A DNA stretch of 64,000 bases from Vagococcus hydrophili (GTDB lineage: Bacteria; Bacillota; Bacilli; Lactobacillales; Vagococcaceae): the NCBI RefSeq assembly GCF_011304195.1, contig NZ_CP049887.1:186001-250000 (forward strand), written 5' to 3'. Under the pieces are notes generated by a model. That model did not search any database and had not been told where the DNA came from. It saw only the letters and a program-made list of their open reading frames with translations. Below are positions 26,174 through 33,673 of the stretch, piece by piece. Position 1 is the stretch's first letter; each line of letters starts with the position of its first letter. The position numbers were made by a program, and so were the translations under genes.

Positions 26174-27016
26174 ATGAAAACTATCAAAAAACTAAGCATC
26201 TTATTCTTTCTACTACTTATTCTCGCTAGTTGCGGAACGAAACCTAAATCAGAGTACCAAAAAGTCATTCAAGATATTTATCAAAAAAACGGCTTCGATG
26301 GTAAAGTAACTGTCACTTCTGTTAAGAATGAAGGCTATCTTTATTCAACTGTTTCAACACGTGTTTTATTTGATTATTCTGAAAAAGTTGGTGATAGAGA
26401 TATCACTGTTAACAATACTTTTTTCTTTGAAAAAGATTCGGTAACTCCCTCTTATGATATGGATGAATTAAACAACAAAGATTTGATGGATATTCAATAT
26501 TTTGATGATGTTATTCAGAGTTTCAGACATCAAAAAGAAGCCATTATTCTTAAAAAAAATGTAGAAACACAGCTTAACAAATACATTAAACTCGATACGC
26601 TTCATTTAAGTAGTATTAGACCACAATTTCTAAGATATGAATACGATAAATATCCCGAATTCAAAGAATTTTCAAAATCCCAAGAAGACTATAAAAAAGA
26701 TGTCCTTAAAAATCAACAAAATAAACTCCCGTTCAATGGTTATTTTGATATTGATTTAAAGCGCTACATGAAAACAGGACTCATTCGGTTTTATATCTAC
26801 TACGACAATGTGACAGATGACATTTTTCCAGACAATGAAGCAGACCTTAATTTTGACCTGCCTTTTATGATAAGAGAAATGGATGTTTCAAATTTTTACG
26901 ACGGTATCTACCGGCTTTCTTATGACAATAGAACGCCAGAAGGTGGCGTGAGTGGCGGTCATAGTTTTACTTTCTTAATTATTAATAATAGAATTACACG
27001 ACTTATTGAAGAGTAA
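26174..27016 (+). CDS. Lipoprotein, DUF1672-like, unknown function
   Basis: 280 residues with a lipoprotein signal (MKTIKKLSILFFLLLILASC; Cys at about 20). The rest is hydrophilic with several Asp/Lys/Tyr-rich strands and ends in FLIINNRITRLIEE. It resembles the small Gram-positive surface lipoproteins grouped as DUF1672/Csa, but I am unsure. Unusual: the AGGAG ribosome site directly abuts the ATG with no spacer, so translation may be weak or coupled to the upstream MBL gene. Confidence 0.65.
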   Translation: MKTIKKLSILFFLLLILASCGTKPKSEYQKVIQDIYQKNGFDGKVTVTSVKNEGYLYSTVSTRVLFDYSEKVGDRDITVNNTFFFEKDSVTPSYDMDELNNKDLMDIQYFDDVIQSFRHQKEAIILKKNVETQLNKYIKLDTLHLSSIRPQFLRYEYDKYPEFKEFSKSQEDYKKDVLKNQQNKLPFNGYFDIDLKRYMKTGLIRFYIYYDNVTDDIFPDNEADLNFDLPFMIREMDVSNFYDGIYRLSYDNRTPEGGVSGGHSFTFLIINNRITRLIEE

Positions 27017-27017
27017 A

Positions 27018-27050
27018 AAAGACAGAAGCAACCTATCCGCTTCTGTCTTT
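27018..27050. terminator. Bidirectional terminator
   Basis: Perfect 12-bp stem (27018-27029 with 27039-27050) between the converging lipoprotein and map genes. Confidence 0.85.
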
Positions 27051-27056
27051 CCTTTA

Positions 27057-27821
27057 TTAATATGTTCCCTCTTCTCCTTGAGAAGTTAAAATAACAGGTC
27101 CATCTTTAGTAATTGCTAAACTATGTTCATACTGACAACTCAAACTACCATCCAAGGTTTTAGATTCCCAGCCATTTGATTCCATCTTCATTTGCCAAGA
27201 ACCGATATTTACCATTGGTTCAATGGTAATCGTCATGCCTTCTTTCAAGCGTGTCCCCTTACCCTTTTCCCCGTAATGAGCGAAAAAGGGTTCTTCATGA
27301 ATCGAGGGACCAATGCCATGAGCGATAAAATCACGAACAACACTATATCCTTCTTTTTCAACATAGGTTTGAATGGCATAACCAATATCACCAGTACGAT
27401 TCCCCTCTTGCGCTTGTTCAATGCCTAAATATAAAGCTTTTTTTGTGACTTCCATTAAACGTTTCACATCCTCAGAACCTTCACCAACCACATAAGCCCA
27501 ACAAGAATCTGAAATAGCTCCATTTAGATCAATACACATATCCACTTTAACTAAATCATTATTTTTTAATACTTGCTTTTTAGGAAATCCATGACAAATC
27601 TCATCATTCACACTAATACACGTTGCATATTTATAACCTTCAAAACCTATCTGTGCCGCAATACCACCGTGCGATTCAATATAATTTCTAACAAATTTTT
27701 CAATTTCTAATGTGGTTATTCCAGGTACAATAAAGATTCTTAATTCTTTATGAACATCAGCCAATAACTCCCCTGATTTTTTCATTAATTCAATTTCTCT
27801 TGGTGATTTTATAGTAATCAT
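27057..27821 (-). CDS. map: Type I methionine aminopeptidase
   Basis: Removes the initiator Met from new proteins. The pita-bread fold ligands are all visible: DMCIDLNGAISD (two Asp), HGIGPSIHEEP (His), TIEPM (Glu) and YEHS (Glu). The frame extends to 27920, but GGAGG six bases before ATG 27821 gives MITIKSPREIELMKKSGE, the normal start, and 254 residues, normal length. This core gene marks the left edge of the accessory region that ends at eno. Confidence 0.95.
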   Translation of the reverse strand: MITIKSPREIELMKKSGELLADVHKELRIFIVPGITTLEIEKFVRNYIESHGGIAAQIGFEGYKYATCISVNDEICHGFPKKQVLKNNDLVKVDMCIDLNGAISDSCWAYVVGEGSEDVKRLMEVTKKALYLGIEQAQEGNRTGDIGYAIQTYVEKEGYSVVRDFIAHGIGPSIHEEPFFAHYGEKGKGTRLKEGMTITIEPMVNIGSWQMKMESNGWESKTLDGSLSCQYEHSLAITKDGPVILTSQGEEGTY

Positions 27822-27891
27822 CTCGCGCCTCCTTAAGTACCTTAATTTTAGCAGAATCCTTAGAATTCGCCAATTGGAAAGGGTTGTACCT

Positions 27892-27950
27892 AAAATTTTA
27901 TCGCTCGTTTTGTCGCTCATTAGTAAGCGATAAAACGAGCGATAAATTTT
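27892..27950 (-). terminator. Long inverted repeat, terminator of the Fic gene
   Basis: About 25-bp arms (27892-27917 with 27926-27950, one mismatch and one extra base), ending in AATTTT on the minus strand. The stem carries the repeated motif ATCGCTCGTTTT. Confidence 0.7.
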
Positions 27951-27974
27951 CTAACTATCTTTAATAATTAATAA

Positions 27975-28871
27975 TCAATCCTCATACTCAATCCCAAAGT
28001 AATTCAGATACGTTTTAAATTTATCTTGAGCACTCAAAAAAGTATTCGTTAAACATCCTTCTTCATTTTCCCATTGCTTCAAGCCTCTATAGTAAAACAT
28101 TTTTAATTCCTCATCTATGATAAAAGGCGTGATATCATACTTTAAGCATTCTTTAAATAAGATCAGCCTACCTACTCGCCCGTTACCGTCTTGAAAAGGA
28201 TGAATCGATTCAAACATATAATGAAATTCAATCAAATCTCTTAATGTTTTTTGTTCAATTTTATGATAGTCACTAAGCAATTTTTTCATGTCTTTTGCCA
28301 CGTTTTCAGGTAGAGTTGTTTCTTTACCACCAACTTCATTAGGTAACTGTTTATAATCTCCCACATTAAACCATTCATTTCTTGAATCGCTCGTGCCATT
28401 TTTTATTGTTTTATGCAGTTCTTTTATAAAATTATCACTTAATTTAGTATTGGCATTTTCAATCACTAAGTCAATTGCTCTAAAATGATTTGCCGTTTCA
28501 ACAATATCATCAACATTAATAATCTTATTTTCCAAACCAATAGTGTTCGTTTCGTAGATATATCGGGTTTCATCATGAGTTAATTTACTACCTTCAATCC
28601 TGTTCGAGCTATAAGTTAAATCAATTTGAACTCGGTGATAAATACTACCTTTTCGACTACTTCTTTTCTCTTCTTTTAATATATCGATTAATCTTTTAGG
28701 TTGATCTATTTTTTTATTTAATCTCGTTGGTTTTTCAGCATTAACTGGAATTTTCCAGACTCGCCCTTCTAATTGAGCTCCTGGAATTCGATTATTTTTA
28801 GCATAATTCCTAACTGTACGTTCTGATAAATTCCATTTTTTTGCAATCTCTGCTACTGATACATAATTCAT
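27975..28871 (-). CDS. Fic-domain protein with N-terminal HTH
   Basis: 298 residues. An N-terminal MerR/excisionase-like helix-turn-helix (SVAEIAKKWNLSERTVRNYAK, residues 4-24 region) precedes a Fic core with the full active-site motif HPFQDGNGRVGR (about 224-235), so AMP- or nucleotidyl-transfer is possible. The auto-inhibitory motif SNRIEG (S-x-x-x-E-G, about 89-94) lies in the same chain, a class II (self-inhibited) Fic. Start at ATG 28871 (GAGGTG 7 bases before) rather than GTG 28880. A partly conserved inverted repeat in its promoter suggests autoregulation through the HTH. Confidence 0.88.
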   Translation of the reverse strand: MNYVSVAEIAKKWNLSERTVRNYAKNNRIPGAQLEGRVWKIPVNAEKPTRLNKKIDQPKRLIDILKEEKRSSRKGSIYHRVQIDLTYSSNRIEGSKLTHDETRYIYETNTIGLENKIINVDDIVETANHFRAIDLVIENANTKLSDNFIKELHKTIKNGTSDSRNEWFNVGDYKQLPNEVGGKETTLPENVAKDMKKLLSDYHKIEQKTLRDLIEFHYMFESIHPFQDGNGRVGRLILFKECLKYDITPFIIDEELKMFYYRGLKQWENEEGCLTNTFLSAQDKFKTYLNYFGIEYED

Positions 28872-28903
28872 GATTATCACCTCTTAGGGTATTGTAACAT
28901 TTT

Positions 28904-28953
28904 GTCGGCAATAAATATAATTTTATTATTATCTTCATTGAATTATTGCCGAT
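28904..28953. promoter_or_regulatory. Spaced inverted repeat upstream of fic
   Basis: GTCGGCAATAA (28904-28914) and TTATTGCCGAT (28943-28953), near-perfect arms 28 bases apart, next to a -10-like TACAAT (28891-28896, minus strand). Likely operator for the HTH of the Fic protein. Confidence 0.5.
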
Positions 28954-28997
28954 AAAAATTAAATAATGATCTATTTGGAAAAGGTGAAGCGTAGAAC

Positions 28998-29231
28998 TCA
29001 ATATTTCAAGTTATAATAAATCCTTATTACTATGTTCATCTTCTAGGAATGCAATAATTCTGGATAAGTGTACAATAATTTCGAAACTTGTTCTTATTCA
29101 TTATTTCGTTTTTTATTTTTTTCCCCTTCTAACAAAACATATCTGTAATTTTTGCAACTCTAATTTTCTTTCTGCTAGTTTCGTAATTATCTCTAAAAAT
29201 ATTTTTGATTAATTCCACACCCTCTATTCCT
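28998..29231 (-). pseudogene. Decayed copy of the 43128-43451 coiled-coil gene
   Basis: This part of the 485-base gap between fic and hsdR has no open frame, but in three frames it gives pieces that line up in order with the intact protein: GIEGVELIK (versus IVEGVEDVK), KLAERKLELQKLQ (13 identical), FVRRG, then EQVSKLLYTYPELLHS (versus EQVLQLLYSSPDLLHS) with stops and at least two frameshifts between. It is clearly a relict of the same gene, on the same strand, and it lies just after a terminator, as the intact copy does after the eno terminator. Confidence 0.85.
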
Positions 29232-29302
29232 TTCCTAATCTATTTTTTCAACCATTACAACAAGTCAGCAAAATAATTTTCAGTATATCTTCAAATTTCA
29301 AA

Positions 29303-29357
29303 TAAAAAAACACTCCCTAGCACAAGCTGGAGAGTGTTACGTTTGAACAATTTTAAC
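29303..29357 (+). repeat. Terminator repeat C, left edge of defence island
   Basis: Direct repeat of 42306-42361 (repeat B): same A6-CAC start, stem, GAGAGTGTTA and an adjacent CGTYYRAAYARTTTTAA tail; substitutions in the tail are almost all transitions, and B has a 5-base insertion. The same tail follows the intact eno (43542-43558). Confidence 0.55.
29309..29338 (-). terminator. Terminator after hsdR
   Basis: Stem 29309-29315 with 29332-29338 plus an inner stem, T7 on the minus strand. Confidence 0.75.
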
Positions 29358-29365
29358 CTTATACT

Positions 29366-32300
29366 TTAATCATACTTACTTTTCAACCCACTCATCCACT
29401 TCGGTAATTCTTCACTTAATTGGATATGATGCATTAACTGATTGCCAGCAGATTGGTCTTTTGCCTTCTCAAAATCTAAACTAGCTGTGATTTCCTCAAT
29501 ATAAGGAATTGTTTCTGCTTTTGATACAGTATAACGACTAAATGATTCACATAAAAGCTCGTTATCAATCCCCCAGTTATCAGCAAATTCACCTATCGTT
29601 CCTTTCAAGCGGTCTTTTTTCCAGACTTCAAATGCTTCATCAAAATTCATCTCAGTGGAAACATTTCCAGGGATTAGTTCCTCATCCACGAAAGTTTTTA
29701 ATTGCTCCGACTCTTGATGTTCTCCTAAATTACTTAATTCTTGAATTTGTTCGTAAATAATCCGCATGGTTTCTCCGTCGACTCTCATCATGTCACCAGA
29801 TGTATCGACTTTTTCATCAATCAAACTAATAATATAGCCTGCTGTGATTCTTTGACTATCCACTAATTTGCTGCGACTAACTAAAGGAATCACATCATCC
29901 AACTCGGGTGGGTCCACAATATCTTCCACAATATTACGAAAAGCACCGACATATTTCAACCAGTGATGCTCGGTTATACTGAAAGACTCGTCTTCCCATT
30001 CATATTCATAGTATTGTTTAACTCGATTCAGTTTAGAAGCTGTCTCCATAAAAATTTCGAAGAAAATATCTCTTTTTTCCTCATCTTCTTTAATGGATTG
30101 CCAATCCGTTGGGTCTGCCAAAGCGTCTTCCAACTCTGGAATCAATGAAGCAAACTGATAAACTGCCACCTCATAAGTTTCAACAATCGCCTTTTCACTC
30201 TTACCACCACTACCGTATAGCTTCAAGGCTCGATTGACTAACTCCTTACTAATTGCAGGATAGCGGTAATTAATAATGGTGCCGAACTCTTTGTTTTTAC
30301 CATAAATACGATTAGTTCGAGAATAAGCCTGAACCAATCCTTGCAACTCTAAGGAACGATCCACATAAAGGGTATTGAGTAATTTAGAATCGTAACCTGT
30401 TAACAACTGATCTGCCACAATGACTAAATCAATGTTCTTAGGATTGCGACCACTACCACCACGCTTAGCACGATCGACAATATCTTCAAAATAAGCTTCT
30501 TCACCATGTTTCTTATCTCCTGCTTTAAAAGCAATCCCAGTAAATTCGGCGTAGTCCTTAAACATCAATTCGCTTAATTCTTTATCGACTGTCAGATGTC
30601 CCTCTTCGTTTTCATTGCCAAAACTAAAGGTCATAGCAACATTTAACGCTTGATCTTTTTCCTTTAATTGCCGTTTAAATTCGTGATAATAAGCAATCAC
30701 GCGTTTCTTATAGGCAACTGTTAAGATGGCATTGAACTCTCTTTGTTGTGATTGTTGTTCCCAGTTACTTAGTATTTCAGAAACAACTTGCGGAATGTGT
30801 GTCTCGTCTTGATATTTAAACAAACCTTCTTTTTCCAAATCAACCTCTGTTAATTTTTGCGCTTCACGTTCTAACTCTCGATCAGTTAAGGTTGGATTAT
30901 CATGGTGCGTTCGCTCCATCCAGTTCTCTCTTAAGCTATCATAACTACTGAACTCTCCTGTGTTGATATAATCCACATGAAATCCGAGGACATTTCGATC
31001 AGAAATGGCTTCATCAATCGTATAACTATGAAGATTAGGACCAAATAATTTTTCAGTAGTATTAATGACTTCACTCTTTTGGTTAATCTTGCCCTTTACT
31101 TCGTTTTCTTCAAAAAGAGGGGTGCCAGTAAAACCAAAAAAGAGACCGTTGTGTTTAAAGTGTTGTTGGATAACTCCCATCATGTTTCCCATGGTTGTTC
31201 GGTGAGCCTCGTCAATGATAAAGACGTATCCCTTACTCTTTAAGGCATCGTCTTTCCCCTCTTCTAAGCTCTTCACTAAAGCATTTAATTTAAACGTCGT
31301 GGTTACCACAATCCCGTTAGATGTATCTAGTAATTTCTTACGAAGTTGGTAAGTGCTAGGCGTATCATCCACCTCTACAGATTCATACCTTGCGTAAGCT
31401 TTAAAATCATCACTGGTTTTTTTATCCAAATCACGACGATCGACTAAGAAAATCACTTTATCAAAATTACCACGAGTAGATAAAAATAATGCCGTTTTAA
31501 AACTCGTAATAGTCTTACCTGAACCTGTCGTGTGCCAAATAAAACCACCATGAGGAATTTTATCTGGATTATCCCACCCAAAAGCTGCTGCCTCGATTTT
31601 TTGTAGAGCATATACTTGGTAAGGTCTCATGATCATATGACGTTGGTTTTCTTCATCTTTGGCTTCATCAATCACCACGTAATCGCCCACCATTTGATGA
31701 GCCATAGGAATCATTAAAAATTGTTCAATGACTTGCTGCCAATCATTAACGGCATGATTTTTTTCATTTGACCAATGAAAGACAAAGCTTTCATTAAAAT
31801 CATTGATTGATTTTGGTGTAGCAAAGTAACGGGTTTTGGTTTCTGAATTAATCACCATCATTTGGGAGAATGCCATAAAGTTATTGGTAAATTCTCCAGC
31901 TGCATAGTAACGCTTGAGCTGATAAAACGCTTGTGTTACCGTGATATCTGCCCGTTTTTGCTCTATATTGATGAGTGGTAAACCATTAATCAGTAGAACC
32001 AAATCAAAACGATGACCAAATTCAGTGACCACTTCTCTGGCAATTTTATAACTAGAATCTCCACCACGAACAGCCGCCTTTTTGAAAATGGTTAAAGTGA
32101 CTTGTTCTTTAGTGACACGCACATCTGGGTCACGATAAATTCCGTCAATCTTACCAGTGGAGCTTTCCATGGCTAGGAGCTTCGCCGCTTCATAACTATT
32201 ACTTAAACTGTTCACTCGCGCCATGACTTGTTTGAACTCATTATCCGTTAAGGCCACACCTTCCAATTGGTCTTGATTGATGCGATTTAGTTCCTCACGC

Positions 32301-32443
32301 CAATTTAAAATTAAATCATGGACGCTCACTGTTTGCTTGTTACCATCTAAATAATCAGGTGCTGTCCATTTGTATTTTTTCATATAATCCACAAAACGAT
32401 TTTGATACGCTGTTTCTGCGGCTGTTTTTTGAAGTTGACTCAT
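29366..32443 (-). CDS. hsdR: Type I restriction enzyme subunit R (HsdR)
   Basis: 1025-residue motor/nuclease subunit that translocates and cuts DNA lacking the cognate methylation. In order: PD-(D/E)xK nuclease (FDLVLLINGLPLINIEQKRA, about 145-165), helicase Walker A TTGSGKT (about 310), DEAH box IDEAHR (about 415), further SF2 motifs to about 720 (QAYSRTNR), and a helical C-terminal part that binds the methylase. The true start is ATG 32443 (GGGGGAGA before it); the longer frame overlaps hsdS. Last gene of the M-S-R operon. Confidence 0.95.
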   Translation of the reverse strand: MSQLQKTAAETAYQNRFVDYMKKYKWTAPDYLDGNKQTVSVHDLILNWREELNRINQDQLEGVALTDNEFKQVMARVNSLSNSYEAAKLLAMESSTGKIDGIYRDPDVRVTKEQVTLTIFKKAAVRGGDSSYKIAREVVTEFGHRFDLVLLINGLPLINIEQKRADITVTQAFYQLKRYYAAGEFTNNFMAFSQMMVINSETKTRYFATPKSINDFNESFVFHWSNEKNHAVNDWQQVIEQFLMIPMAHQMVGDYVVIDEAKDEENQRHMIMRPYQVYALQKIEAAAFGWDNPDKIPHGGFIWHTTGSGKTITSFKTALFLSTRGNFDKVIFLVDRRDLDKKTSDDFKAYARYESVEVDDTPSTYQLRKKLLDTSNGIVVTTTFKLNALVKSLEEGKDDALKSKGYVFIIDEAHRTTMGNMMGVIQQHFKHNGLFFGFTGTPLFEENEVKGKINQKSEVINTTEKLFGPNLHSYTIDEAISDRNVLGFHVDYINTGEFSSYDSLRENWMERTHHDNPTLTDRELEREAQKLTEVDLEKEGLFKYQDETHIPQVVSEILSNWEQQSQQREFNAILTVAYKKRVIAYYHEFKRQLKEKDQALNVAMTFSFGNENEEGHLTVDKELSELMFKDYAEFTGIAFKAGDKKHGEEAYFEDIVDRAKRGGSGRNPKNIDLVIVADQLLTGYDSKLLNTLYVDRSLELQGLVQAYSRTNRIYGKNKEFGTIINYRYPAISKELVNRALKLYGSGGKSEKAIVETYEVAVYQFASLIPELEDALADPTDWQSIKEDEEKRDIFFEIFMETASKLNRVKQYYEYEWEDESFSITEHHWLKYVGAFRNIVEDIVDPPELDDVIPLVSRSKLVDSQRITAGYIISLIDEKVDTSGDMMRVDGETMRIIYEQIQELSNLGEHQESEQLKTFVDEELIPGNVSTEMNFDEAFEVWKKDRLKGTIGEFADNWGIDNELLCESFSRYTVSKAETIPYIEEITASLDFEKAKDQSAGNQLMHHIQLSEELPKWMSGLKSKYD

Positions 32444-32453
32444 AGTTCTCCCC

Positions 32454-33671
32454 CTATACAAACATTTCTGATAAATACGCTGCTTTTAATTTCTTAAGTT
32501 TCTCTAACTTACGCTCTTGAAGAGTAATAGTTTGGTCAAGTTGCTTGAAGAAGTTGCCGATTTGGGTTTGTTCTTCGATCTTTGGTATTTTAATTTGAGC
32601 TCCTTTTATGTCATTAGAATTAATTGATTCAAAGGTTGAACCTGTACTCAATTTATTCCAATAACCATCTATTTTCATCTTACCCAACGTTTGAAAAATA
32701 AATTCGTTACCTCTTATTGCGGCAACACCACGACCAATTACAATACTGTAATCAGTTTTCCCAATATCTCCAACTGGTGCTCGAACACTTAAAATCAAAT
32801 CATTTCTTTCAGCTTTTTTGGTGATTTGTTTAGTCCATACTCTAGGAACAACCCTACCATTTTTCATATCAGCATTTCCTTGTACCAATATATTATCAAG
32901 AGGATTATCTGTATAATTTTCTGAATTAGGAGACTGTCCCATTACTATTTCTACGATGTCCCCCAACTTACGCTGTTCCCAATCGCCAGTAAATCCTTTA
33001 AAACGTCGTTTAGGAACTGTTTCATTTTCTTTTGGAAACATTTCTTCAAGATAAGCTTGTTTGGTAATTTTTAATTTTTCTAACTTACGCTCTTGAAGAG
33101 TAATAGTTTTCTCGAGTTGTTTGAAGAAGTTACCGATTTTGATTTGTTCTTTTAAATTTTTTGGTAGAGTAACTTTGAATTGTGATAAAGATTTTTGACT
33201 AACTCCTTTAGCTGTACCTCCACTTGTCATTGCTGATAATTCATTAAATGATTTTGGTGACCGTAATAGTATAGCTAAGAAATCATTAGTAATTTTTTCT
33301 TGATTAATATCAAAAGCAATTGTTCTTTGACTTAGAATATATTTATTATCATCAGGTATTTGTGCAACATTCCCCATTGGAGCTTCAGTAGTAAAAAGTA
33401 CTTGTCCTTTATAAAGTTCTCTTCCGACCATCCACTTATTATACAGTTCTTGATCACCATAATGGGCATCCGTGGACAAATCAATATATCCATTTTTTAC
33501 ATTAAGAGCTGAAAGTGCTAGATAACCTGACTCACTCCAATCCATACCTAATTTTTTTGGAGTTCGTCCTCTAAAATCTATCGTATTTTTTATATTTTTA
33601 AAAAAATCACATTGTTCCCAATCACCACTAAATCCCTTAAACCGTCTCTTCGGCACTAATTTATCTGTCAT
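32454..33671 (-). CDS. hsdS: Type I restriction specificity subunit (HsdS)
   Basis: 405-residue DNA-recognition subunit with two target-recognition domains (about 20-170 and 235-365) separated by coiled-coil spacers. The halves are bounded by near-identical repeats: VPKRRFKGF(S/T)GDWEQ before each domain, and IGNFFKQL followed by TITLQERKLEKLK after each. These repeats are also near-identical in DNA (around 32481-32545 and 33060-33130), a substrate for recombination that could swap a target domain. No recombinase or second hsdS is visible here, so any switching would be RecA-dependent or with DNA elsewhere. Confidence 0.95.
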   Translation of the reverse strand: MTDKLVPKRRFKGFSGDWEQCDFFKNIKNTIDFRGRTPKKLGMDWSESGYLALSALNVKNGYIDLSTDAHYGDQELYNKWMVGRELYKGQVLFTTEAPMGNVAQIPDDNKYILSQRTIAFDINQEKITNDFLAILLRSPKSFNELSAMTSGGTAKGVSQKSLSQFKVTLPKNLKEQIKIGNFFKQLEKTITLQERKLEKLKITKQAYLEEMFPKENETVPKRRFKGFTGDWEQRKLGDIVEIVMGQSPNSENYTDNPLDNILVQGNADMKNGRVVPRVWTKQITKKAERNDLILSVRAPVGDIGKTDYSIVIGRGVAAIRGNEFIFQTLGKMKIDGYWNKLSTGSTFESINSNDIKGAQIKIPKIEEQTQIGNFFKQLDQTITLQERKLEKLKKLKAAYLSEMFV

Positions 33672-33673
33672 TC

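Noticed and set aside
27821-27920. Longer N-terminus for map
   Set aside because: Overlaps a terminator-like inverted repeat; MITIKSP start has GGAGG and matches the family length.
28810-29001. Minus-strand open frame of 63 codons before fic
   Set aside because: Overlaps the fic start and promoter repeats, no ribosome site, no family pattern.
33060-33130. hsdS repeats as an invertible phase-variation cassette
   Set aside because: The repeats are direct, not inverted, and no invertase or silent hsdS is present in the window.
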